Translations under genes and position numbers: made by a program
The notes under the pieces: generated by a model
What the model was told of the DNA's origin: nothing
The model's database searches: none
Seen by the model: the letters and a program-made list of their open reading frames with translations, nothing else
Assembly (NCBI RefSeq): GCF_016743335.1
Contig: NZ_WCJE01000023.1
Coordinates: 1 to 37,540, forward strand
Length of the DNA stretch: 37,540 bases
Source: Streptococcus suis
GTDB lineage: Bacteria; Bacillota; Bacilli; Lactobacillales; Streptococcaceae
Reading direction: 5' to 3'
In this document: piece after piece, positions 7,946-16,300 of the stretch
How the letters are laid out: each line of letters opens with the position of its first letter
Position numbering within the stretch: the first letter of the stretch is position 1

Positions 7946-8281
7946 TTATTTGAAAATTTCTAGAAAATTTCGTTCAAAAAAATCACGTGTTTTACTAGCC
8001 AGAAAGTAATAACGTCCGCCTTGATTCAGAGGGTACTTCACGAATCCGTCTTTATTTTGGTCAATATCAATTTGTTTGCGAATAGTTGGCTTGTATAGGA
8101 CGTTTTCTAAAAACCAAGGTCTAGAGACTGAAAGTAGTTCTAGGACCTCATTTAAGGTCATGTATTGACCTTGAGAGCTTTGTTTTTTGAGGGTTTGATA
8201 TTCTTCCACGCTTACGATTAAATGCGTAGAAGGAAGCTTCACAGTAATATTGTCTAATTGTATTTGTATTGTATCTATCAT
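7946..8281 (-). CDS. excisionase-like DNA-binding protein
   Basis: This 111-residue protein lies 62 bases upstream of the integrase on the same strand. Its C-terminal half (TLNEVLELLSVSRPWFLENVLY, then a basic wing and GGRYYFLASKTRDFF) resembles the winged helix-turn-helix of MerR/Xis-type excisionases and the DUF771 proteins found next to integrases. By position and fold it is probably the recombination directionality factor. That is inference: the helix-turn-helix is only moderately clear. The stop of the upstream gene lies three bases before its ATG, so the two are likely co-translated. Confidence 0.65.
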   Translation of the reverse strand: MIDTIQIQLDNITVKLPSTHLIVSVEEYQTLKKQSSQGQYMTLNEVLELLSVSRPWFLENVLYKPTIRKQIDIDQNKDGFVKYPLNQGGRYYFLASKTRDFFERNFLEIFK

Positions 8282-8284
8282 AAA

Positions 8285-8734
8285 CTACTCCTTTTCCTTA
8301 AAAGGAAATTCAATTGTTGTAAGGGATTCAAAGTATATCGCTTCTTTATATCTTTGAGGGATAGCAGCTTTTGCATGAAAGATTGTCATTTCTAAAAGTT
8401 CATTGAGAAGTTGCTCAGTTTGAGCGAGAGCCATATGTTGTGATTCTAAAGTTAAATTTGAATCCATAAAATAGAGTAGATGTAAAGTTTCATAGCAAGA
8501 TTTATAATTCATAAATAATGGAACAATAATATAGTTCAGATTTGATAGGAAATATTCTGCTTCATGGAATTGTTGTAATTTTTCTTTAGAAAGATTTTTT
8601 AAGATATGTAAACTACGTAAAAAATAATTCATATTATAAAATGCGGCTTCATGTGTCTCTAGTACTAATTCAGAAATTAAACTGACATTTTGTATTGCAC
8701 GGTTAATAAATTCTTGTTTTTGTTCTTGTTTCAT
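8285..8734 (-). CDS. unknown helical protein of the IME
   Basis: I do not recognise this 149-residue protein. It is predicted to be almost all helical, begins with a charged run (MKQEQKQEFINRAIQN), and has no signal peptide, no membrane helix and no cysteine motif. AGAGGAA precedes the ATG. It is placed between rep and the excisionase-like gene with a three-base gap to the latter, so it belongs to the replication-recombination operon. A role as a small accessory of Rep or Xis is only a guess from position. Confidence 0.7.
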   Translation of the reverse strand: MKQEQKQEFINRAIQNVSLISELVLETHEAAFYNMNYFLRSLHILKNLSKEKLQQFHEAEYFLSNLNYIIVPLFMNYKSCYETLHLLYFMDSNLTLESQHMALAQTEQLLNELLEMTIFHAKAAIPQRYKEAIYFESLTTIEFPFKEKE

Positions 8735-8806
8735 AGTAGTATTCCTCTAATAGTTAAATTTGTTATAATAGTATGTGAGAGAAGTTTTATCTTCTCATCT
8801 ATATGT

Positions 8807-10042
8807 TTAGCTATCGCTGTCAGTCTCGCTTTGGTCGGTTGAGGTCTTGTCAGCGGTAGTTTTTTGATTAGGAGTATAAGTATAATCTGATGATGCATCG
8901 TCTTCAGTTATATAGTTCTGAATTAAATTATCGAAATCTAACTTATTTTTAACCAGTGTTAGATAATCATTCATTGTCATTGTCAGACTTTTGTATTCAT
9001 TATCAATAGTTTTGCTGTGGTATACAATGTAATGAATGCGACGGTACAGTTGTTGAATCGGGTCGTGTTTACGTTTTTCATCAGGTACCAACATTGTGTA
9101 AATTTGATAAGGCGTGAAGATGCTAGAGATATGAACAGTATCCCAAAGAGCATAGATATTACTATAACGTGCATGAACTTGGTTTGGATATACGTCAAGC
9201 AGTTTCAAAAATGTTTGATAATCAATATCGCCTTTAAATTCGTCCATAAATAGAATAGGTTCGCCTGTGTAGTTATCTAAGCCACCAGTCCCGTAGTCTG
9301 ATAGAACATAGACGCTATCTGTCCCAAATTCTTTTTTCAGTTGAACTTGCATAAAGCTCTTCCCTGTTCCTGAGCCTCCTAAGTGCCAATAGATAGTCAT
9401 ATTTTTGACCAATGGAGCATTTTCAACTTGCATTTGATAATAGTGTTCCTTAATCATTTTTGAAAATTTTCGGTAGGAAAGGTTCTGACGCATAATCTGT
9501 TCAGGCGTCAGACCAGTTTCAAGAAGCTCTTGAATAGTTTCTAAGTCAGTACGTTTGCCTTGCTGATTGGCTTCGATGATGCCGTGGTTAATCATTGGAA
9601 CAACAGTTGTGTGTGACTTTTCTTCATGTTTTCCACTTTTGTTTAAATATGCAATGACTTGTTCACGACTGCCCCGAGTTAATTCCACATGAATAGCAGG
9701 ATAAAGTTTTTGGATAGCTGAAAAGCGTGTTTGATTTTTGGCTTCTAAAATCAGATGTGCGTGGTGCACCCCATTGGCTCCGATTTCATAGTTTGCTGCG
9801 GCTGACCGTTTGTCTTCTTTAGTGTTTATCCATAAATATATAAGATAATTGACCATGTCTTCTTCTGAATATGATTTATTTGGGTCAAGATTGGCACGAA
9901 ATTCTTTGACTAATTTGCGAGTTTTGTCCGAATACTTTGGGTCGTCAAAGCTTGTATCATTCAAATCAAATAATTTGTCAATATTATTCAATGTACAACA
10001 GAATGAGCTTGCTTTAAATTGTGAATCAAGTTCTTTAGTCAT
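8807..10042 (-). CDS. Rep: HUH endonuclease fused to SF3 helicase (CRESS-type initiator/relaxase)
   Basis: The 411-residue protein has the motif order of CRESS-DNA virus Reps. In the nickase domain are motif I CTLNN (about 16-20), the HUH motif HHAHLIL (93-99), and the catalytic YLNK (Tyr132, Lys135) followed by SGK. The SF3 helicase domain shows Walker A GGSGTGKS (222-229), Walker B ILFMDEF (263-269), a motif C-like ISSIFTP (305-311) and an arginine pair YRRI (333-336). Related two-domain proteins (PF01719 plus PF00910) act as initiators of small plasmids and as non-canonical relaxases in streptococcal IMEs. A stem-loop origin lies 40 bases before its ATG. GGAG is nine bases upstream of the start. 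The acidic Ser/Thr-rich tail (about 375-411) looks disordered. Confidence 0.9.
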   Translation of the reverse strand: MTKELDSQFKASSFCCTLNNIDKLFDLNDTSFDDPKYSDKTRKLVKEFRANLDPNKSYSEEDMVNYLIYLWINTKEDKRSAAANYEIGANGVHHAHLILEAKNQTRFSAIQKLYPAIHVELTRGSREQVIAYLNKSGKHEEKSHTTVVPMINHGIIEANQQGKRTDLETIQELLETGLTPEQIMRQNLSYRKFSKMIKEHYYQMQVENAPLVKNMTIYWHLGGSGTGKSFMQVQLKKEFGTDSVYVLSDYGTGGLDNYTGEPILFMDEFKGDIDYQTFLKLLDVYPNQVHARYSNIYALWDTVHISSIFTPYQIYTMLVPDEKRKHDPIQQLYRRIHYIVYHSKTIDNEYKSLTMTMNDYLTLVKNKLDFDNLIQNYITEDDASSDYTYTPNQKTTADKTSTDQSETDSDS

Positions 10043-10080
10043 TTATTAATTCTCCATTTGATTTTTTTGTCTTGTCTTTT

Positions 10081-10118
10081 AGGTGATGTAAGGGTAACAC
10101 TAGCCTTACATCACACCT
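10081..10118 (-). other. stem-loop origin with CRESS-like nonanucleotide (dso/oriT candidate)
   Basis: GTGATGTAAGG (10083-10093) and CCTTACATCAC (10104-10114) form a perfect 11-bp stem with a 10-base loop. On the rep strand the loop contains TAGTGTTAC (10094-10102), which fits the CRESS nonanucleotide consensus NANTATTAC at eight of nine positions. It lies 40 bases before the rep start. By homology the nick would fall between the TT and AC. Confidence 0.7.
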
Positions 10119-10185
10119 TAGACATGGATTGTTTTAAGTTTTGGTGCTGGTGACTTGCTTGCCTTCAGCAGCAGCCACCGCACCG

Positions 10186-10770
10186 TTATTTGCGCCTAGT
10201 CGCTTCTGAGATGACGATACGACTATTTGGCAATCGTATAAAGTCGGTAAACATATAATTATCATCAAGTAGGTTCAATTCGTTCTTTGTTCTTGGTAAT
10301 AATTCTTCTATCTGTTTTTGGCTTTCATTATTGGGTGGTAGTAGCCATATAGCAATTGCTCTGTCAGTGTAATAGGTCACGGTTAAAGTCAGCAATGAAT
10401 GATTAGCTTTCTTAGTGATAATTTGCTTCGTATGGATTTGATGCACAGACTCTTCAAGTGATGGCTCAACATTGATTTGGGTACAGTATCGCCTAATTTT
10501 CCAAGTTGCAATGTAGGATTTGATGCTATTACTGAAATAATCAAACTCTGCATTACGATTTCCCAACTCAATAATGACAGTAAAGAAAAGTAAAGCAACT
10601 GCAGCTATCATAATCAAGCGAAGAGTTAAAATGAAAAGTACAGCTGCAAAAAATGATGTAAGATGCATTTGAACAATCAAGTACCAAGCAATTCGTTCGA
10701 TAAGTGTAGTTGCTAGTAGCGTGATGATTGAAAAATTGATAAGATTATATTTGTTAAAATAATGTTTCAT
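10186..10770 (-). CDS. small membrane protein next to the coupling ATPase
   Basis: The 194-residue protein has two strong N-terminal membrane helices (about residues 12-34 and 38-66) and a cytoplasmic domain of about 125 residues with mixed helix and strand. No known family is recognised. Its ATG overlaps the stop of the FtsK-like gene by four bases (ATGA), so the two are translationally coupled. Because the neighbouring ATPase lacks its own membrane segment, this may be its membrane anchor (inference). The gap down to rep is 143 bases and holds the stem-loop origin and a GC-rich imperfect hairpin at 10142-10180. Confidence 0.75.
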   Translation of the reverse strand: MKHYFNKYNLINFSIITLLATTLIERIAWYLIVQMHLTSFFAAVLFILTLRLIMIAAVALLFFTVIIELGNRNAEFDYFSNSIKSYIATWKIRRYCTQINVEPSLEESVHQIHTKQIITKKANHSLLTLTVTYYTDRAIAIWLLPPNNESQKQIEELLPRTKNELNLLDDNYMFTDFIRLPNSRIVISEATRRK

Positions 10771-11945
10771 GAAACCCTGTCCTTTCGAATATTATAAGTC
10801 GGTGTTAACAATGGCATAATGTGGGTCTGATGCTTGCTGTCAGTAAATTTGATAATACCTGTACCGATACCAGCAGGAACAACAATATTTGAAACATCAG
10901 TATTCGGTAATAGAAATTGACAGGTATTTGCGTTGACTTCTCCTAATATACAAACGCAATTTAGCTGTTCACGAACAGCTGTGTTACCACCGAAAGCATT
11001 TGCATCAAACCTTTGGCTTAGCAAAACAAGGCTGATTTGTGTTTGACGACCTAGCAGTGCTATTGTACCTAGGAGTTGTGAAAAGGCTTCACGAGCCTGT
11101 TTTGAGCTTCCCTGTACCAGTGCTAGCAGTTCATCAATGACCACATAAATTCGTTCAAATTTCTTGTCAGGGTGTTTTAATAGGATTTCTTGTCGTTCAA
11201 AAAGTTTGCTAATGACACGCCCTAATACCTCATTGATTTCTGTAATAAAACTATTAAGATTAGCTCCCTGTGTCGGCGCAAAGACCTCTAATCCTAATTC
11301 CTTCCCTAAAAGATAAATATCAGATAGTTTTGGGTCTATACAGATGATTTGGTTTGTAAACTTTTTCAAGCATAGGATAAGGTAGCGAACAAAGTGAGAT
11401 TTACCTGAACCTGACGCCCCCGAAATAGCTAGATGTACCACGGTATTCATATTTAGGTTAATTCCGTTGACACCGTTTGCCATCAAGGGAATACAATTAT
11501 CAGAAACACGTTCATTGATGAAACGGTTAATGTCTTTGATTTGTAAACGACTAGGAACACCGTCTAGCCATGGAAAAAAGAATGCTCGTGCTTGATTTGG
11601 ATTATCAGTATCGTAGGGAACAAAATAGGCGTTATTCTGAGGTAATAATGTCTTATAAGGATACAGAATACCTGCACAAATTGCATACAGATTAAAATAA
11701 AGTTGCGCACTTATTGGATATGATACAGGGAGATTTGGAATGAACAACATTCCGCTATCGTTACTCAAAACTTTAATGTCGAAGGAATTAAGATAAGAAG
11801 ATTCATCATTAATATCAAGAGCATTATTCAAGTTGCGTAAAATAAACTGTGCTAGTGTATATTTATCTTTACCGAATTCAGTTGCATCAGGAACAGTTGT
11901 TCCTGATGCTTTCTGAATCTGGCTTTTGTTAACCAAAAATGCCAT
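10767..11945 (-). CDS. FtsK/SpoIIIE-type ATPase, TcpA-like coupling protein
   Basis: The 392-residue protein has the FtsK/HerA motor fold. Walker A is SGASGSGKS (175-183), followed by the FtsK-type IDPK (203-206), Walker B IYVVIDE (266-272) and RQTQISLVLLSQR. In mobilizable elements such proteins couple the relaxase-DNA complex to a conjugation channel, here one supplied by a helper. It is short, with no N-terminal membrane helix and no FtsK gamma domain. It lies between a 118-residue protein (two-base gap) and a membrane protein (four-base overlap), so these form one operon reading toward rep. Confidence 0.9.
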   Translation of the reverse strand: MAFLVNKSQIQKASGTTVPDATEFGKDKYTLAQFILRNLNNALDINDESSYLNSFDIKVLSNDSGMLFIPNLPVSYPISAQLYFNLYAICAGILYPYKTLLPQNNAYFVPYDTDNPNQARAFFFPWLDGVPSRLQIKDINRFINERVSDNCIPLMANGVNGINLNMNTVVHLAISGASGSGKSHFVRYLILCLKKFTNQIICIDPKLSDIYLLGKELGLEVFAPTQGANLNSFITEINEVLGRVISKLFERQEILLKHPDKKFERIYVVIDELLALVQGSSKQAREAFSQLLGTIALLGRQTQISLVLLSQRFDANAFGGNTAVREQLNCVCILGEVNANTCQFLLPNTDVSNIVVPAGIGTGIIKFTDSKHQTHIMPLLTPTYNIRKDRVS

Positions 11946-11947
11946 AG

Positions 11948-12304
11948 TTACTTACCTTTCTTGATGCCAGTTGCACGGAAATAGACTTGACCGTAATTAT
12001 TTTCGAAGGCTTCTAGACCTTCAAATGTTACCGTATCACCAATCTCGAACTCACTTAAATCAGGTTTATTCCCTAAAGCAAACTTTACTTTAAAAGGGTT
12101 TTGAGTATCGGTGGCAACATAAATATGATATGCTTGTACATTGTCGGTACGCTTCATTTTTTCTTTACCGTTGATAACTTCACCTGTCTTGATAAACTCA
12201 TGTTGATTCTCAACAAGCTTTCCAGCTAGTTTCAGTACTTCATTATCAAGAAGTTCTTTTGCAAGGCTAGCACTGTAGCCATTTGTTTTTTTATAAAATG
12301 CCAT
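11948..12304 (-). CDS. small beta-rich protein of the IME transfer operon
   Basis: This 118-residue protein is the first gene of the minus-strand operon. Its second half (GDTVTFEGLEAFENNYGQVYFRATGIKKG) reads like an OB-fold strand pattern, so single-stranded DNA binding is possible, but no family is recognised with confidence. AAAGGAGAG precedes the ATG. Small proteins in this place, directly ahead of the FtsK-like gene, are common in Gram-positive conjugative and mobilizable elements. The function is not established here. Confidence 0.7.
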   Translation of the reverse strand: MAFYKKTNGYSASLAKELLDNEVLKLAGKLVENQHEFIKTGEVINGKEKMKRTDNVQAYHIYVATDTQNPFKVKFALGNKPDLSEFEIGDTVTFEGLEAFENNYGQVYFRATGIKKGK

Positions 12305-12591
12305 AATAGGTCTCTCCTTTTAATTAACAATATTTGAAGCATTTCTGCCTGAGCGATAACAAACTGAGTCTGTTATTTGACGACAAATAACAAATTAGCG
12401 CTGTTTTGTTATGGCTCTATAATAGCAGAGAATAATCGATTGCACAAGAGAAAAAACGGTTATGCAACTGAAATAGCCGTTTGTTATGATTGCCGATTGC
12501 TTGACAAACGGATATGTGGTTGGTACAATACTGTTTGAAAATAATCGGTTGACTTTGAGATTTAGCCGTTTGAATAATAAAGGAGGGAAAC
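12305..12591. promoter_or_regulatory. divergent control region of the IME
   Basis: A minus-strand promoter (TTGTGC, 17-base spacer, TATTAT; 12419-12447) serves the transfer operon. A plus-strand promoter, TTGACA (12501-12506), 17-base spacer, TACAAT (12524-12529), serves the gene at 12592. CCGTTTG at 12477-12483 and its inverted copy CAAACGG at 12505-12511 flank and overlap the plus -35. A third copy lies at 12566-12572. AATAACAAA-type repeats fill 12355-12412. These look like operators for an element-encoded regulator. Confidence 0.65.
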
Positions 12592-13134
12592 ATGGGACGA
12601 GTATCTAGAGATTATGAAGATTATAAAGGAAAAAGATATTATACAAGTGCTCATTTAGCCAAAAAATTATATCTTTCTTCTGAGAGAAGTCGTGCTATTT
12701 TGCAGGGATTTGAATATAATTCTGATTTGGGAACAAATCCAAAATTCTATGATGAGGAAACTATTAACAAACTGATAAATGATTACAACAGTAATAGTAT
12801 TAAGAGGCAATCACTTAAAAAAAGGAAAGAAAAACGTGAAAAAGCAAGGGCAGAATTAGAAAAGGGTTTATATGATAATGCTGCCCCAATGACAACTGAT
12901 GCAGTGGCAGATTGGTATCTAGTTCAAAAGCGTATAGAAAAAGACCTTGTGCCTACCATGTTAAAAAACTTGTTTGCAGCATTAGGTCATGAATTTGATA
13001 TGGAAACATTTTATAGTGATGTTGAAAAAGTAGAGAGCTACAATCGGTCGGTAGGTAACTTTGGTTTACCTCGTCCTCAAGAAGTTGTAGAAGCAGAAGA
13101 CAGGTTATTAAGTAATAATGGTTACTTAAAATAA
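12592..13134 (+). CDS. putative DNA-binding protein of unknown family
   Basis: The 180-residue basic protein begins with a stretch that could be a helix-turn-helix (YYTSAHLAKKLYLSSERSRAILQGFEY). A lysine/arginine-rich helix follows (about 70-90, RQSLKKRKEKREKARAELEK), then a helical C-terminal half. It is the first plus-strand gene after the divergent control region, with a strong promoter and AAAGGAGGG. The position suggests a regulator of the element, but I do not recognise its family. It ends at a shared terminator facing the XRE gene. Confidence 0.7.
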   Translation: MGRVSRDYEDYKGKRYYTSAHLAKKLYLSSERSRAILQGFEYNSDLGTNPKFYDEETINKLINDYNSNSIKRQSLKKRKEKREKARAELEKGLYDNAAPMTTDAVADWYLVQKRIEKDLVPTMLKNLFAALGHEFDMETFYSDVEKVESYNRSVGNFGLPRPQEVVEAEDRLLSNNGYLK

Positions 13135-13137
13135 AAG

Positions 13138-13171
13138 AAAACCGCTAGGATTTTGCATCTTAGCGGTTACT
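13138..13171. terminator. bidirectional terminator between convergent genes
   Basis: AACCGCTA (13140-13147) pairs with TAGCGGTT (13161-13168). T-rich sequence follows on both strands, better on minus (TTTTCTTTTATTTT). The right arm contains the stop codon of the XRE gene. Confidence 0.75.
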
Positions 13172-13502
13172 TTAGTTTTAGCTGGTTTATGATAGTATTA
13201 AAAGCAGAGAGAACTTCTTCTTGTTGACCTTCAGGAATACTTTTAAGATTAGCAATAAAATCTGCAATATGAGGATTATCATCTTTAGGGGTTATGTCAA
13301 AAAATGATGCTATATCACAATCAAGAGCTTCCATTACTTTTTCTAATGTATTGATTTTTATATTTGTTTCTAGGTGTTCCAATTTATAGACGTAGTTTGT
13401 ACCTAAGTCTGCCATTGCTTCAACTTGTTCTTGGGTTAACCCTTTTTGCAACCTTAAAAGGCGAATTCGTTTGCCAATAAATGTTCGTAATGATTGTTTC
13501 AT
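13167..13502 (-). CDS. XRE-family transcriptional regulator
   Basis: The 111-residue protein has an N-terminal Cro/C1 helix-turn-helix (IRLLRLQKGLTQEQVEAMADLGTNYVYKLEH, about residues 12-42) and a short helical tail. I start at the ATG at 13502, where GAGGT gives a good ribosome site; an upstream ATG at 13568 would add 22 residues across a likely operator. It is divergent from the surface-exclusion gene. The gap between them holds GTTGC-type repeats, so it probably represses that gene and itself (inference). Confidence 0.85.
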   Translation of the reverse strand: MKQSLRTFIGKRIRLLRLQKGLTQEQVEAMADLGTNYVYKLEHLETNIKINTLEKVMEALDCDIASFFDITPKDDNPHIADFIANLKSIPEGQQEEVLSAFNTIINQLKLK

Positions 13503-13558
13503 GATATACCTCACGATACCAATATTACAGCTTTTGACGACAAATATTAACTTCTTAA

Positions 13559-13645
13559 AAAGTTGCAAGCAACTTTACAAAGTTGTTTATATGTGTTAAA
13601 ATCTATGTAAAAGCAACTTCAAAAGGTTGTTTGTAATAATAGGAG
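13559..13645 (+). promoter_or_regulatory. promoter and GTTGC operators of the surface protein
   Basis: TTTACA (13574-13579), a 17-base spacer and TAAAAT (13597-13602) form the promoter. An inverted repeat AAAGTTGC-AA-GCAACTTT (13559-13576) overlaps its -35. AAGTTGTTT follows in the spacer, and AAGCAACTTC with AAAAGGTTGTTT lies downstream of the start (13611-13632). AGGAG precedes the ATG. Confidence 0.65.
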
Positions 13646-13651
13646 AAAACT

Positions 13652-16288
13652 ATGAACAAAAAAACACTTAAAACTCTAGCAACAGGTGCTGCTATCACCC
13701 TTGCAACCGTTGGTGCGTCTAACGTATCAGCAAATACACAATATGGAATTCAATTAAACCGTGTTACTGGTGAATGGCAAACTGTCAATAATGCTACAGG
13801 CGAAATTGTAAAATCTGTACCAAATGAAACTTATTCTTCTTATGAAGAAGCTGAAGCATCATTAATGGCATCAACTGTTGAAACACCAGTTGCAACTGAA
13901 ACACCAGCAACAGAAACTAATACTGTTGAAGCACCTAAAACTGCTGCTGATGTTAAATCAGAAGTTGACGCACAACAAACTGTTGTTGATGCTACTGCAA
14001 CAGAAGCGGGTCAAGCTCAAGCTGAAGTAGACTCAGCTAATCAAGAAGTATCTAACGCTCAATCTGCTGTTGATACTGCAACCCAAGCTGTAGCTGACGC
14101 AGAAGCAAACGCTGCTAAAGCAACACCAGAAAACATTGCAGCTAACCAATCTGACCAAACAGCTAACCTTGCTGACCAAACAGCAAACGCTGCTGAAACG
14201 GATGAAGTCAATGCTGAAATCGCATCACAGACACAAGTTGTTGCAGATGCCAAAACCGCTGTTGATACTGCCCAAGCAGAAAAAGACCAAGCAGATAGCG
14301 CAGTAGCGTCTAAAGCAGCTGATGTTAAAGCAGCACAAGATGCTCTTTCTGGTACTGGTCTTGCGGAAGCTCAAGCAACACTTGACCAAGCTACAGCTGA
14401 CGTCAAAACAGCACAAGATAATGTTACAACTGCTACTACAGCCGTTGATACAGCTAAAAAGGCAGATGCTGACCGTCAAACTAAAATTGATGCAGCAACA
14501 ACTGACGTTGCAGTCAAAACAGACGCTGTCGACACAGCAAAAGCAAAATTGACTACTGCACAAGATACTGTTAAAACAACAACTGAAGCAGTAACTAAGG
14601 CTACTGATGCTGTCAAATCAGCAACAGACGCTCTTGCAAATGTGGATACTGTTACAATCGCAGACTTGACTCAATTCAAAGCTGATAAAGCTGAAGGTGA
14701 CTCAGACTTTATGACTGATTCTGGTGCTACTGCTATTGAGCAATCTTCAACTAAGATTGGTGAAGCTGATAAAAATGAAATCATTGATGTTAACAATTTG
14801 ACTGAAAAACAATTGCAAAATTTTGCATTGTACAATCTACAAATTATTAACGCAATTCGTAAACAATTTGGTGTTGCTGAAATTCCATTAACAACAAATT
14901 CAATGAATGAAGCTAAAATCCAAATTGCAAATTATATCAAACGTGATAAACCAATTACAGGTTACGGTCACATTAGTAACGATACTCATGCAGAGAATGC
15001 TACCAGCGTTATTCCATCAGTTCGTACTATGTATGATTTAAAAGAATATGCATACAACTTTGTGACAGTTGCCGCATTCGCTGATGCACCATCAAATTGG
15101 GGTCACTCTGCAAACATTCTAAGTCCAAATGCAAAAGCTCTTGGTGTTGGTATCGGTACATTTGGTGGTCAACTTCATATTATCAATATGTTTGATTGGT
15201 ACTCAAAAGATTCTGGCACCCCAATCACCAACCCAAATGACCCAGCAACACTTCAAGCAGCACTCACTCAAGCTCAGGCAGCTCTTACAGCAGCACAAAC
15301 TGCATCTGATGAAGCAAAAGCTAAGTTGACCCAAGCAAGCTCAGATTACGCTACCGCACTTGAAGCTAAAACACAGGCAGAGAAAGTCCTTGCTGATGCT
15401 ACTGCCACACCGCTTCAAACACAGGTAGCAGAAAATAACCTACGTCTTGCAACCATTGCTCTTCAAAATGCTGAAGCTCGCAAAGCTGACGCTCAAAAAG
15501 CTGTTGACAACTTCTCAGCAAATCTTGCTGAAAAGAAAGCAGCTCTTGATACTGCTAAAGCTGAACTTGTTGCAGCACAAGCTACTGCCACTGCAAAAGC
15601 TGAAGTTCTTAAAACAGCTCAAGCTAACCTTGCAAGCCAACAAGCAACACTTGATAGCTTGAACAAAGAGCGTGACGCACTCCTTGCAGAAAAAGACCGC
15701 TTGGTTGAAGAAGCAAAAGCACTTGCTGAAGAATTGAACGGTTACTTGAATGCTCCTGCAATTCTTGCTGACGCACAAGCAACTCTCACAGCAAAACAAG
15801 CTACTCTTACTGAAGCACAAACTAAAGCTGAAACTGCACAAACTAAACTTGAAACTGTTACTGCTAAACTCAACGAAGAAAAAGCTAAATTGGCAGAACT
15901 TCAAGCAGAATACGCAACAGTTAAAGAACTTGAAGACAAAGCAAAAGATAACATCATTGCTACTCTTCCAGACGGAACAGTTGTCGCAGTACCAAAAGAT
16001 GCACCAACTGCAATGGACAAGCCAGCTGTTGATGTTAACGTGATTAAAGATGCCGTTGCAAAAGGTCAAGATGTGAAAGTTGTTGATGGTAAGGTTGTGG
16101 TGACGGAAGCACCAGCGGGTGTAGCCGTGACACAAACAGCTACTGGAGAAAAAGTGACCTACTCACGTGTCGAACGTGCTAAGACCTTGCCAAACACAGG
16201 GGCGCAAACAAGTCTGTTGGCACTCGCAGGTGTGACAGCATTGTCTAGTCTTGGTCTTGCAAGTGCAAGAAGACGCAAACAAGGATAG
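13652..16288 (+). CDS. LPXTG surface protein, PrgA/Sec10-type surface exclusion protein
   Basis: The 878-residue protein has a signal peptide (1-27, cut after VSA), an alanine-rich coiled-coil stalk (about 95-340), a compact domain (about 375-515), a second coiled-coil stalk (about 535-775) and the sortase signal LPNTG (846-850) with hydrophobic segment and RRRK tail. The compact domain (AIRKQFGVAEIPL, GYGHISN, NWGHSANILS, GVGIGTFGG) is CAP-like. This is the architecture of the SEC10/PgrA family, whose member PrgA on plasmid pCF10 blocks entry of the same plasmid. Here it would protect a cell that already holds the element. Base composition in the stalk is more GC-rich than its neighbours. 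Confidence 0.88.
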   Translation: MNKKTLKTLATGAAITLATVGASNVSANTQYGIQLNRVTGEWQTVNNATGEIVKSVPNETYSSYEEAEASLMASTVETPVATETPATETNTVEAPKTAADVKSEVDAQQTVVDATATEAGQAQAEVDSANQEVSNAQSAVDTATQAVADAEANAAKATPENIAANQSDQTANLADQTANAAETDEVNAEIASQTQVVADAKTAVDTAQAEKDQADSAVASKAADVKAAQDALSGTGLAEAQATLDQATADVKTAQDNVTTATTAVDTAKKADADRQTKIDAATTDVAVKTDAVDTAKAKLTTAQDTVKTTTEAVTKATDAVKSATDALANVDTVTIADLTQFKADKAEGDSDFMTDSGATAIEQSSTKIGEADKNEIIDVNNLTEKQLQNFALYNLQIINAIRKQFGVAEIPLTTNSMNEAKIQIANYIKRDKPITGYGHISNDTHAENATSVIPSVRTMYDLKEYAYNFVTVAAFADAPSNWGHSANILSPNAKALGVGIGTFGGQLHIINMFDWYSKDSGTPITNPNDPATLQAALTQAQAALTAAQTASDEAKAKLTQASSDYATALEAKTQAEKVLADATATPLQTQVAENNLRLATIALQNAEARKADAQKAVDNFSANLAEKKAALDTAKAELVAAQATATAKAEVLKTAQANLASQQATLDSLNKERDALLAEKDRLVEEAKALAEELNGYLNAPAILADAQATLTAKQATLTEAQTKAETAQTKLETVTAKLNEEKAKLAELQAEYATVKELEDKAKDNIIATLPDGTVVAVPKDAPTAMDKPAVDVNVIKDAVAKGQDVKVVDGKVVVTEAPAGVAVTQTATGEKVTYSRVERAKTLPNTGAQTSLLALAGVTALSSLGLASARRRKQG

Positions 16289-16300
16289 TTAGCTAAAATG

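Noticed and set aside
14059..16135. Long open frames on the minus strand and in other frames inside the surface-protein gene
   Set aside because: They mirror the Ala/Lys/Glu-rich coiled-coil codons, have odd Cys/Phe/Ser or Leu/Gln composition and no ribosome sites.
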